From: a virus
Virus record (IMG/VR): IMGVR_UViG_3300027797_000029
Location: 1 to 62,754 of that record
Strand: one strand, 5' to 3'
DNA length: 62,754 nucleotides
Positions 34,704 through 42,967 of the stretch are shown here, in pieces. The position numbers and the translations under genes are program-made. The number at the start of each line of letters is the position of its first letter. Positions within the stretch are counted from its first letter, which is position 1. Below the pieces are notes generated by a model, which had not been told where the DNA came from, made no database searches, and saw only the letters and a program-made list of their open reading frames with translations.

Positions 34704-35708
34704 ATGGCATTAATAACAAGTTTATTCACAGTAGGTACCGCTGGTGCTTCAACAGCCAGAGCCTGGTGTCGTCCTACACATAGAACTAACTGTGCATATG
34801 TGATCGGAGCCAACTCGTGTTGTATTTGTATTCCAGCAAGTGCCACCTGTTATGTAATTGAAATGTGGGGACAAGGTGGTGGTGGTGGTGGCGTTTGCTG
34901 TTGCATGGGTGCGTTGTATGGCGGTCAAGGCGGATCGTATGGATTTGTCACTTGCACAACCAGTGGCCAAGTACACACCATGTGCATGTGTTCGTGTGTG
35001 TGTACATGCGCAAGCTGTGGCACCAGCGGCCACGCGGGCCAACTGTCAGTTGTATGCGACTGCAGCTTGTCCATCAATTGGACAATATCTGGCGATGCAT
35101 GTGGCGGCTGTGCATGTTGCAATGGCATACAAACCATGAGTGCAGGCGGCTGCTCAACCTGCGGTGGATCGTATTCACGCAACCCAGCACATGCCAACAT
35201 GTCCATTAATTGCTGTTGTTTTGGACAGTGGATTGCACAAATTGGTGTTGGGCACACATGTGTTAGTCATTGGACAACAGAAACGTGCAGCACCCGAGAC
35301 ATGTTCCAGTTGGGTGCAAACATGCCGTTTTTACAACGTCAGGGCACCAACGCATATGGTTGCACTTGTGCTTGTTGCACTAGATTTAACTTTTATGTGC
35401 AAGGTGCTTGCGGCTGGAGTGCTCCAGATCTAGTAACCTGGTATGGAAGTGACACTTGCGGCGGACAACTATTTAATAAGCCGACCTGCACTTATTGTGG
35501 TGCTGGCCTATATGGCTCAGGCGGCACTGCTTATGCTGGCGGAGCAGGACAATGTTGTAACTGTGATATGGGTAATTACTACTGGCAAGGTGCGGACGGA
35601 AACTTCCCAGGCGGTGGCGGCAGCAATGCAGGACACATGTACAGCCCGGGATCATGCTGTATTGGATCATGCGGCGGATTTGGACTAATATTGATCAGTT
35701 GGTCTTAA
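34704..35708 (+). CDS. Cysteine-rich, glycine-rich adhesin-like protein B
   Basis: A 334-residue paralogue of protein A with about 43 Cys by my count (near 13 percent). It shares WCRPxH near residue 22, CYVIEMWGQGGGGGG, GGQGGSYGFVTC, a run MCMCSCVCTCASC, then YAGG and GNFPGGGG, and ends GLILISWS. Identity with A is concentrated in the Gly-rich core, and the Cys-rich loops differ, as expected if loops recognise different targets. AAGGAAAA precedes the ATG. It is followed by a His/Cys-containing protein that might assist maturation. Confidence 0.75.
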   Translation: MALITSLFTVGTAGASTARAWCRPTHRTNCAYVIGANSCCICIPASATCYVIEMWGQGGGGGGVCCCMGALYGGQGGSYGFVTCTTSGQVHTMCMCSCVCTCASCGTSGHAGQLSVVCDCSLSINWTISGDACGGCACCNGIQTMSAGGCSTCGGSYSRNPAHANMSINCCCFGQWIAQIGVGHTCVSHWTTETCSTRDMFQLGANMPFLQRQGTNAYGCTCACCTRFNFYVQGACGWSAPDLVTWYGSDTCGGQLFNKPTCTYCGAGLYGSGGTAYAGGAGQCCNCDMGNYYWQGADGNFPGGGGSNAGHMYSPGSCCIGSCGGFGLILISWS

Positions 35709-35746
35709 CATATTAAATAATTAACAAAAGAATTCAGGAGAAACAA

Positions 35747-36823
35747 ATGAGATTTACATACCAAGCACCAGTTGAATATAATGATTTAACTAGCGGTTTA
35801 AGAACTGTTGAGAGCAGATATCAAGGCCCGCACGATTTTAAAGTCTATGTTGATAAAGTTACTAGACGAGTTACTCATGGTGTTGAATTTGACCACGACG
35901 GCCACCCAGGAGTACATGCTGGAGACCCAGAAACCCTGCATGATGGTTGTGAGATGCACTATTTACATTCGCATAATCCCAACCACATTTGTTTGATGGC
36001 AATGATAACCAATCATGAAGAACATGAAGCAACCAATGTTGTAGAGGTGGTGTGTGAAAAATACAACATGGTATATCAACGTCATGAACCCATGGATTTA
36101 TTTCATACATTTGATTTTCAAAAATGCACAATTGATGAAAGAGGAGTGGTTACATATGCATGGTGGCAAATGGCTATATCTTGGGAAATGCTAGTTAGTC
36201 AAGGCATTTCCCATAGAGGTGTTATACAAGAACGAATGAAGGGCTACATGTCAGCTGAACGTATGCAAAAAGCTCAATATTGCATAGAAATTATCGACTA
36301 TGTGCTATCAAACGAAATTAGTAAAAAACATCCATGGAAAATAGCATGGCCAGACATCGACACTGTTAGTTTAGATAACTCTATACCAATTGGTCTAGGG
36401 TCTGGTACTCAGAAAAACGAAGATTGGTTGGCAATTGAACTACAACCGTATTATCAAACCAAATACTGGGGAAGTACTCCGCATGAAAAGGCTGACAGAC
36501 CAGTGGGCAGCGGCTTGCTTCGTTCAAAGAACCCAATGTCCCCATCGGAAGCAGCTCTAGTTGAGGGTGCGCTTGTTTACCAAGAATCTCTCTCTTATTG
36601 CTGGTGTGATGAGCGTTTAACCGATGCGCACCCGAGTCACTGTCATAGAGTTGATGAACATGACATAATTCGTCAGCAATTGATTGACAGTAATCCAGAT
36701 ATTGAACTTACTGCACATCTTATACGTACTGCCCACGAACACCACTGCAAAGTGTGTGAAGAAAACGGTGACCCAGTACATCGTAAGTGTATTCCATCGG
36801 ATGATTCAAGTCATACTCATTAA
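35747..36823 (+). CDS. Unknown His/Cys-rich protein after the cysteine-rich adhesins
   Basis: A 358-residue protein not recognised. The N-terminal half is His-rich (EFDHDGHPGVHAGDPETLHD, MHYLHSHNPNHICL, NHEEHEAT). The C-terminus has HEHHCKVCEENGDP...KC, which looks like a small metal site. The middle (YAWWQMAISWEMLVSQGISH) is helical. Unlike its neighbours it is not Thr/Ser-rich and reads like a soluble enzyme or chaperone. Being directly after the two Cys-rich adhesins, a role in their metal loading or folding is a reasonable guess only. CAGGAGA precedes the ATG. Confidence 0.6.
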   Translation: MRFTYQAPVEYNDLTSGLRTVESRYQGPHDFKVYVDKVTRRVTHGVEFDHDGHPGVHAGDPETLHDGCEMHYLHSHNPNHICLMAMITNHEEHEATNVVEVVCEKYNMVYQRHEPMDLFHTFDFQKCTIDERGVVTYAWWQMAISWEMLVSQGISHRGVIQERMKGYMSAERMQKAQYCIEIIDYVLSNEISKKHPWKIAWPDIDTVSLDNSIPIGLGSGTQKNEDWLAIELQPYYQTKYWGSTPHEKADRPVGSGLLRSKNPMSPSEAALVEGALVYQESLSYCWCDERLTDAHPSHCHRVDEHDIIRQQLIDSNPDIELTAHLIRTAHEHHCKVCEENGDPVHRKCIPSDDSSHTH

Positions 36824-36855
36824 TTCAAAATACACACTATAGACTCATAATTGCC

Positions 36856-36884
36856 TTGACTTGTTAGATAAATGCATATATAAT
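36856..36884 (+). promoter_or_regulatory. Near-consensus sigma70-type promoter for the carbamoyltransferase cassette
   Basis: TTGACT (36856-36861), 17 bases, then TATAAT (36879-36884), 24 bases before the ATG at 36909. This host-type promoter differs from the NATAAATA boxes of the virion genes, so the cassette is probably expressed early. Confidence 0.85.
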
Positions 36885-36908
36885 GCTACTAACAGTTGAG
36901 GCATTTTA

Positions 36909-37859
36909 ATGAGTTCAAGACCCAAAGCATTTTTTATCAACGGCGGCGCTGGCCGAGTTATATGTGCAGTTCCTGCATTGGAAAAATATGCAGAAGATCA
37001 TCCAGATGAAAAATTTTTAATAGTGTGTGAAGGCGGCACTGACTTCTTCAAAGCACACCCCAAACTTCATAATCGTGTGTACGATAATTGGCACAAAAAT
37101 CTATTCCACGATAAATTAATTGATATGGATTTGGTAACACCAGAACCGTATAGAGTTTGGGAATATTTCAACCAAAAATGTTCTCTTAGTCAAGCATTTG
37201 ATATTGAAATCAATAACAACGGTGTTAGAGATTTGCCCAGGCCCACACTAAAGTTAACACAAGACGAAATTACCAACGGCAAATTTGGCATAAAAGATGT
37301 AATTTCAAAGACTGGTAAATCTAAAACAATAGTATTCCAGCCGTTTGGCCGCGGCGTAAACATGAAAGGCGATATTGTAACAGACCCATCTGGCCGCAGC
37401 TTTGAATTGGGTAATGTTGTAAATATTATTAATAAGTTACAAAAAGATTTTTCAGTTATTGTTATGACTGAATTACCATTGAATTTTCAAACATTGGGCT
37501 GCAAGGAGCAAGTTGCAGTGCCCGCCAACATTCCTATTCGTCAGTGGGCTGGCATTATTAAAAATGCAGATGTAATACTATCATGCGACAGTGTTTCTCA
37601 ACACATTGCATATGCGCTGAATAAACCAGCTGTAACTGTGGTGGGATCGACATTTCCTATCAATGTATCATATCCTGCTTGTGAAAATATCCGAGTGTTG
37701 GATATGGGGGAAGGAGCTAGAATTTACAGCCCTATACGGATAACTGCAGACGAGTATGCAGACATGAATAATGATGGAATTATGGCAATGAATGATAAAG
37801 TTGAAAACGCTATTGTGGAATCAGTATTCGAGATGTATGATAACTTTGTAAAACAATAA
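36909..37859 (+). CDS. Glycosyltransferase family 9-like (GT-B) protein
   Basis: A 316-residue protein. INGGAGRVICAVPALEKYAE at the N-terminus has the Gly-rich loop and following helix seen in heptosyltransferase-like GT-B enzymes. The C-terminal nucleotide-binding side shows WAGIIKNADVILSCDSVSQH and ALNKPAVTVVGST, the family's best-kept part. The acceptor could be a surface sugar or a modified base; it cannot be read from sequence. First gene behind a consensus promoter and 14 bases upstream of the carbamoyltransferase. Confidence 0.78.
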   Translation: MSSRPKAFFINGGAGRVICAVPALEKYAEDHPDEKFLIVCEGGTDFFKAHPKLHNRVYDNWHKNLFHDKLIDMDLVTPEPYRVWEYFNQKCSLSQAFDIEINNNGVRDLPRPTLKLTQDEITNGKFGIKDVISKTGKSKTIVFQPFGRGVNMKGDIVTDPSGRSFELGNVVNIINKLQKDFSVIVMTELPLNFQTLGCKEQVAVPANIPIRQWAGIIKNADVILSCDSVSQHIAYALNKPAVTVVGSTFPINVSYPACENIRVLDMGEGARIYSPIRITADEYADMNNDGIMAMNDKVENAIVESVFEMYDNFVKQ

Positions 37860-37873
37860 AGGAAAACTAAAAT

Positions 37874-39676
37874 ATGTCAGAAAATAAAAAAAATATTTGG
37901 GTAGCGGGGATAACACGTGGCCATAATGCCGGAGTTTGTTTACTGAAAGACGGAGAAATTGTGTTCAGCATTGAAGAGGAGCGACTTACCCGTCAAAAAT
38001 ACGACGGGGGCCCATTGGCAACCATGCTTAAAATACTTGACTACACACCCAAATTAGACTACCTTGTTATTGCACATACTACTCCTAAAGAAACTGCTGG
38101 TAAAATTGACTTTACTGGTGACGATATGTACACTGGTTTTGCTCGTAAATTGGGATTGATTGATAGAAAAGCGGACAAGTGGAAGCATCCTCAAGTTATT
38201 GATCTCAGCCACATACATCACAAGTTACATGCAGCTTGTGCATTTTATCGATCAGGCTTCGAAGAAGCAGTTTCTGTAATTGTGGACGGCGCTGGCACAT
38301 TTTTAGAACTGGAGTTTCAAGGAGAAAAATTAACCGGCTGGGAAACTGAAAGTATTTTTGATTGTGCATACCCTGCAAATTTTACAACACTATACAAACA
38401 TATTGGAATTAGAGAACCCAAACCGGGCGCAATTATTAAGAATTTCTCTGGAGATCGATATAACGAAAAAACAACTCACGAAGCCAGAATTGGAGATTAT
38501 GCTGGAATTGTTAAAGTTTATGAAGCTGTAACAGAGTATTGTGGATTTAGTGCTATTGAAGCTGGAAAAACTATGGGATTGTTTCCTTACGGAAAACTCA
38601 ACAATGGTATTCCGCCGTTATTCGATACCACAGGGACCCATCCAAACTCTAATCGAAATTTAGTTATTCCGAGATATCCAAATGGTGCAATCATCAACCA
38701 TAGCTTATATAGTTTCTTGGATGAACATAACTCAAATGATCTCTCTGAACTGGAAAATCGTCGTGACCTTGCATACGCATGCCAAACACAGACACAAGAA
38801 CAGGTGTTACAATTAATTTTTAAAGCAGTTGAAATGTCTGGAAAAAATAATGTAGTGTTAAGTGGTGGATATGGACTTAACTGTGTGGCTAATTATTTTT
38901 ACCTTGACAAATTAAAAGAAAAAGGTATAAATTTATATGTAGAACCTATCAGCAATGATGCTGGAACTGCAATGGGAGCAGCTATGATGATATATCGATC
39001 TGCAGTTAACGATTCTACTATTACTAAATTCAAAGATAATTTATATCTGGGATTACATAAGACGTATACCGACGACGATATCGAATTAACTTGTGCATTA
39101 TTTGATAATGCCGAATTTATAAATGCAACACATAAAGATGTTGTTGATTTATTACGCAATAAAAATATTGTGGCCGTATTCCAAGGACGCAGTGAAAACG
39201 GGCCCAGAGCGTTGGGCAATCGTAGTATTTTATTTGATCCTACAGTGTTGGATGGCAAAGATTTTGTCAATAGTGTAAAACATCGAGAATATTTTAGACC
39301 GTTTGCTGGAACAATCCTTAAAGAACATGCGCACGATTGGTTTGATTTGCGAGGCATGGAAGAAAGTCCCAGTATGATGTATGCTGTTAATTGTCAACCC
39401 GGAATTGCTGAAAAAATACCCAGTATTATTCACGTAGATGGCACTTGCCGTATACAAACAGTTACTGCAGAACAAAATAAACATTTTTATGATTTAATTA
39501 GTGAATTTTACAAAGAATCAGGAGTACCAATTTTGTTTAATACCAGTTTTAACTTGGGCGGAGACCCGTTGGTTGAAACATTAGAAGACGCATTAGACAC
39601 ACTTGCAAGAAGCGAAATTGAATACTTGTATCTACCAGAAAATAAAAAATTAATTAGAATTCTTAATCAAGAATAA
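37874..39676 (+). CDS. Carbamoyltransferase, NodU/CmcH/TobZ family
   Basis: A 600-residue, full-length two-domain enzyme. The N-terminal Kae1-like domain starts IWVAGITRGHNAGVCLLKDG with SIEEERLTRQKYDGG; HIHHKLHAACAFY provides metal-binding His, and VVDGAGTFLEL follows. The C-terminal YrdC-like domain shows GRSENGPRALGNRSILFDP and YFRPFAGTIL. Such enzymes move a carbamoyl group from carbamoyl phosphate, via carbamoyl-AMP, to a hydroxyl on a sugar, antibiotic or nucleoside. Related phage enzymes are linked to carbamoyloxymethyl-cytosine in DNA. The substrate here is unknown. The gene stops two bases before the first nitrilase gene. Confidence 0.92.
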   Translation: MSENKKNIWVAGITRGHNAGVCLLKDGEIVFSIEEERLTRQKYDGGPLATMLKILDYTPKLDYLVIAHTTPKETAGKIDFTGDDMYTGFARKLGLIDRKADKWKHPQVIDLSHIHHKLHAACAFYRSGFEEAVSVIVDGAGTFLELEFQGEKLTGWETESIFDCAYPANFTTLYKHIGIREPKPGAIIKNFSGDRYNEKTTHEARIGDYAGIVKVYEAVTEYCGFSAIEAGKTMGLFPYGKLNNGIPPLFDTTGTHPNSNRNLVIPRYPNGAIINHSLYSFLDEHNSNDLSELENRRDLAYACQTQTQEQVLQLIFKAVEMSGKNNVVLSGGYGLNCVANYFYLDKLKEKGINLYVEPISNDAGTAMGAAMMIYRSAVNDSTITKFKDNLYLGLHKTYTDDDIELTCALFDNAEFINATHKDVVDLLRNKNIVAVFQGRSENGPRALGNRSILFDPTVLDGKDFVNSVKHREYFRPFAGTILKEHAHDWFDLRGMEESPSMMYAVNCQPGIAEKIPSIIHVDGTCRIQTVTAEQNKHFYDLISEFYKESGVPILFNTSFNLGGDPLVETLEDALDTLARSEIEYLYLPENKKLIRILNQE

Positions 39677-39678
39677 CC

Positions 39679-40518
39679 ATGATAGAAATTTTAAATAAAA
39701 CTATAAGATTTGGTGGAGCACAAATTCCTGTTACCCCCGATATACAAAAAAATATCAAATCTATTAAAAAAGCAATCGATTGGGCTGCAGAAAACAAAGT
39801 GGATTACCTAGTAACTCCTGAGGCATCACTTAGTGGATACTCTACAACTTGGTGTGACAATGTTGCAGTTCTGGCAGATTCTCTTAAAGAGATCGAAGTA
39901 TATGCTGCATTAATGAACGTTGGATTGTGTTTAGGCACACTATGGATAGAATCTGAATATGAAAAAGACAATACGTTAAAAGAAATTAAACGAAATCAAC
40001 TGAGATTTTATACAGCAGACGGAAAGTTTATTGGTGTAATTAACAAAACTGTTACAACTCCTCACGATCAGTTGCTTGGATTGGTAGATAGCGTAAACTT
40101 AACAGGAATATTATTAACTTTTGAAAAAATACATATACCAATAGCAGCATTTATATGTGCTGATTTGTATGGTTTAAATAGCGGCCGTGGCGGACTCCCA
40201 GAACAATTATATGATTCCGGAGCCAAGTTATTTTTACATCCTACCAATGCCGAACGAGGATTAGATCCTTTAAGAGATGAAATAGAAGAAATGTGGATAG
40301 AATCGTGGATTAGACGTGTATCATTTAAGCTACGGCCGATAATTTCTGTAGATAATTCTTGTACAATGACCGGTGAGCATTATGATGGAAAAACCATGAC
40401 TCAAAGCGGAGTATGTGCTGGTGGCGTATGGGTTAATACAGTTCCAAGACTTGGTGAACAATATTTTTATCACGATTTTGTATTAAACGATCTTATTTTA
40501 GAAAGAAATCCTTATTAA
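39679..40518 (+). CDS. Nitrilase-superfamily (CN hydrolase) protein, copy 1
   Basis: A 279-residue protein with the complete Glu-Lys-Cys triad of the nitrilase fold: PEASLSGY (E48), INKTV (K123) and FICADLYG (C160). Family members hydrolyse or form C-N bonds (amides, nitriles, N-carbamoyl groups). The location right after a carbamoyltransferase suggests a carbamoyl- or amide-containing substrate. First of three tandem paralogues; the first ~55 residues are almost identical to copies 2 and 3. Confidence 0.88.
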   Translation: MIEILNKTIRFGGAQIPVTPDIQKNIKSIKKAIDWAAENKVDYLVTPEASLSGYSTTWCDNVAVLADSLKEIEVYAALMNVGLCLGTLWIESEYEKDNTLKEIKRNQLRFYTADGKFIGVINKTVTTPHDQLLGLVDSVNLTGILLTFEKIHIPIAAFICADLYGLNSGRGGLPEQLYDSGAKLFLHPTNAERGLDPLRDEIEEMWIESWIRRVSFKLRPIISVDNSCTMTGEHYDGKTMTQSGVCAGGVWVNTVPRLGEQYFYHDFVLNDLILERNPY

Positions 40519-41514
40519 TTAAAAATAATATGAAAATAATAAAAACTATAAGATTTGGAGTGGCGCAGATTCCTGTCACCCCGTTCCAACAACGAAATAT
40601 TGAAACTATTAAAAAAGCAATCGATTGGGCTGCAGAGAACAAGGTGGATTACCTAGTAACTCCTGAGGCATCACTCAGTGGGTATTCTACAAGCTACTAT
40701 AGAGATTTAGAGTTTTTAAATAGTGGGTTACATGAAATAGAAATGTACGCAATATCAAAAAATGTTGGATTATGTTTGGGCACACTGTGGGTAGAGTATA
40801 ACGAACCAGGACACGAGCAGAAACTTGTAAAAAGAAATCAAATTAGATTTTATACAAAAGAAGGTAGATTTTTAGGTTCGACCAATAAACAAGTATTAAC
40901 TCCTTTGGATTTAGAAATTGGCATTGTAAAAGGAGAAGGGTTAGCAGGAGTCCTCATACCGTTTGAAGATAAAGTTATTCCAGTTGCTGGATTAATTTGT
41001 GCAGATTTATACGGACATTTAAGTAATTATGGTGGTCTTCCACAACAGTATTTCACTATGGGTGCAAAATTACTGATACATTCAACTAATGCAGAACGTG
41101 GTTTAGATAAATTCAAAGATAAACTTGAAGAACAGTGGCTTGAAGCAAACATAACTCGAATTTCATATTTGTTATTTCCAGTAATTTCCGCAGATAATTC
41201 TTACACAATGTCCGGAGAGCCTTATACCGGAAAAACTATAACTCAGAGTGGATTTTGCATTGGTGGTAAATGGGTTAATAAAGTTCCAAGAACAGGTACC
41301 CAATATTCGTATCATGATTTTGATATTAAAAAAATAGCAATAGACTTAGCTGATCTTCCTAAATCCAAATTATCATGAAAAATACCATAAGATTTGGAGG
41401 TGCGCAGATTCCTGTTACACCTGACATACAACAGAATATCAAAACTATTAAAACAGCAATAGACTGGGCTGCAGAGAACAAGGTGGATTATCTAGTAACT
41501 CCTGAAGCATCACT
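39772..41514 (+). repeat. Near-identical 59-base block in the three nitrilase genes
   Basis: Blocks at 39772-39830, 40617-40675 and 41456-41514 encode AIDWAAENKVDYLVTPEASL. Copies 1 and 2 differ at two of 59 bases and copies 2 and 3 at about four, while downstream parts of the genes are far more diverged. This uneven identity fits gene conversion or strong selection on the block, and offers sites for recombination that could change copy number. Confidence 0.8.
40530..41378 (+). CDS. Nitrilase-superfamily (CN hydrolase) protein, copy 2
   Basis: A 282-residue tandem paralogue. The triad motifs are intact: PEASLSGY, TNKQV and LICADLYG. It differs from copy 1 mostly after residue 60, in loops that line the active site in this fold (GHLSNYGGLPQQY against GLNSGRGGLPEQL). 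It ends four bases into copy 3 (overlap ATGA), implying coupled translation. Three intact copies suggest hetero-oligomers or three related substrates, rather than decay. Confidence 0.88.
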   Translation: MKIIKTIRFGVAQIPVTPFQQRNIETIKKAIDWAAENKVDYLVTPEASLSGYSTSYYRDLEFLNSGLHEIEMYAISKNVGLCLGTLWVEYNEPGHEQKLVKRNQIRFYTKEGRFLGSTNKQVLTPLDLEIGIVKGEGLAGVLIPFEDKVIPVAGLICADLYGHLSNYGGLPQQYFTMGAKLLIHSTNAERGLDKFKDKLEEQWLEANITRISYLLFPVISADNSYTMSGEPYTGKTITQSGFCIGGKWVNKVPRTGTQYSYHDFDIKKIAIDLADLPKSKLS

Positions 41515-42211
41515 GAGTGGATATTATACAACAGACGACGCTTCTATTAAAAGTGTAGCAACTGCAATGTCCACGATAGAAAAATATGCAGCCAGTAAAA
41601 AAATAGGTCTGTGTCTAGGTACAATATGGGACGAAGCAGAAGTTGATAAAACTGTAAGACGTAATCAGATCAGATTTTACAATCGGAAAGGGTTGCTGTG
41701 CGGCGTTACTAATAAAAGGTATGCCATCGAATTTGATCGAACAATCGGTGTAACGGGCGACAACAATGCAACATTGATACCCTTGCCAATTAAAAATAAA
41801 CTTATACCTGTTGGCGGCCTAATATGTATAGATATGTATGTGTCATCACCTGAGGAAATGACCCCAATTTTGAAATTGAATGCGCAAGGCGCAAAATTAA
41901 TAATACACTCAACTAATGCAGCACGTAATGTGTCAGTAAAAAACAAACCTAGTGTAGAACTAGCAGACAAAATAGCTAATGATTGGCACGATATATGTTT
42001 AAGACGTGCGTCGTTTCTAACAAATCTCCCAATTATAACGGTGGATAATTGTTACATGGCTGACGGTACTGAATATCACGGTCCTACATCTAGTGAAAGC
42101 GGTGTGTTAATTAATGGAGAGTGGGTCACTAAAATACCTAGAACTGGAACTCAGTATTTTTACCACGATTTTAACATTGACGAAGTGGCAATTGATTGGC
42201 CAAAAAACTAA
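41375..42211 (+). CDS. Nitrilase-superfamily (CN hydrolase) protein, copy 3
   Basis: A 278-residue, most diverged paralogue. PEASLSGY, TNKRY and LICIDMY keep the triad, but the segment after the nucleophile Cys (IDMYVSSPEEMTPI) differs from copies 1 and 2 and lacks their Gly-Gly-Leu-Pro loop, so substrate choice may differ. The N-terminal ~55 residues remain nearly identical. The gene ends one base from the stop of the converging HAD gene. Confidence 0.87.
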   Translation: MKNTIRFGGAQIPVTPDIQQNIKTIKTAIDWAAENKVDYLVTPEASLSGYYTTDDASIKSVATAMSTIEKYAASKKIGLCLGTIWDEAEVDKTVRRNQIRFYNRKGLLCGVTNKRYAIEFDRTIGVTGDNNATLIPLPIKNKLIPVGGLICIDMYVSSPEEMTPILKLNAQGAKLIIHSTNAARNVSVKNKPSVELADKIANDWHDICLRRASFLTNLPIITVDNCYMADGTEYHGPTSSESGVLINGEWVTKIPRTGTQYFYHDFNIDEVAIDWPKN

Positions 42212-42212
42212 T

Positions 42213-42842
42213 TTAGTTTAAACTGTCAGCAAATGCCATCAAGCTATCAAATACTTGTGTGCGTTTACGCAAGTTTCGATTAGCAAATGTTTCCAACTTC
42301 TTGCTAGTTTCCACCCATTCACCAGACTTGATCAGCACAGGCTTCGATTTGATATTTTCAGCGGCTTTTAAATCACTGATTTTATCACCCACAAACCAGC
42401 CTTCTTTAAATTTAACATTGTGTTCACGCTCTGCTCGATGAAACATACCAATATTAGGTAACGCAAACATATCTTCTTTCATTTTGCTAGTGGAATAATA
42501 CATGGCGTCTATACTAGGGCACCCTGCTGAACCAAACAGTTCCAGCATATGTTGATTAACCACATCCACTTCAGCGGTGGTCAATCTGCCTTCGCTAATG
42601 CCATATTGGTTGGACAGGATTACAATGCGGTAGCCTTTTTTTCGCATCACTGCCACAGCTTCTGCAGCTCCGGGTATAATTTCAAATTCGTCTGGTTTGG
42701 TCACATGGCTGGTTTTTGCATAGTTGATAACACCGTCACGTGAAATACCAATAACTGGTTTTGTAAACTGAGATGAAAAGTTTGGTATTTTTTGTAAAGA
42801 TGCAATATCAACATCTTTGTCTAGTAGGTTTCGTAGGTTCAT
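42213..42842 (-). CDS. HAD-superfamily (GmhB/HAD-IIIA type) protein lacking the nucleophile Asp
   Basis: A 209-residue protein. The HAD motif I, normally DRDGVIN, reads GISRDGVIN: Ser34 replaces the nucleophilic Asp (codon TCA), and the second Asp36 remains. Motif II is RIVILSNQYGISEG and motif IV is GWFVGDKISDLKAA, both as in histidinol/heptose-bisphosphate phosphatases. An intact frame with this change suggests an inactive or regulatory role, or different chemistry. It converges on the nitrilase cassette and has its own promoter (42860-42888). It could belong to nucleotide-sugar metabolism with the GT9-like enzyme, or be a DNA/RNA end-processing relative. Confidence 0.82.
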   Translation of the reverse strand: MNLRNLLDKDVDIASLQKIPNFSSQFTKPVIGISRDGVINYAKTSHVTKPDEFEIIPGAAEAVAVMRKKGYRIVILSNQYGISEGRLTTAEVDVVNQHMLELFGSAGCPSIDAMYYSTSKMKEDMFALPNIGMFHRAEREHNVKFKEGWFVGDKISDLKAAENIKSKPVLIKSGEWVETSKKLETFANRNLRKRTQVFDSLMAFADSLN

Positions 42843-42859
42843 ACTGTATTTTAACAGCC

Positions 42860-42888
42860 TTTATAATAAAAGTAAATCTCTATGGCAA
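42860..42888 (-). promoter_or_regulatory. Sigma70-type promoter for the HAD gene
   Basis: On the - strand TTGCCA (42888-42883), 17 bases, TATAAA (42865-42860), 18 bases upstream of the ATG at 42842. Host-type promoter, like those at 36856 and 54463. Confidence 0.65.
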
Positions 42889-42940
42889 ACTTAATTAGCT
42901 AAAATACAGGGTTATTACTAGATTTTTGAATAGATATTTG

Positions 42941-42948
42941 AATAAATA
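42941..42948 (+). promoter_or_regulatory. Late promoter-like box (AATAAATA)
   Basis: Seven of eight bases match, 19 bases before the ATG of the YHYH-domain virion gene at 42968. Confidence 0.5.
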
Positions 42949-42967
42949 CTTAAACTGGGATTGATCA

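Noticed and set aside
33615-35708. Cys-rich frames as an artefact or shadow of another gene
   Set aside because: Both frames have good ribosome sites and tight spacing, a shared Gly-rich core and conserved ends; overlapping frames in this stretch lack these features.
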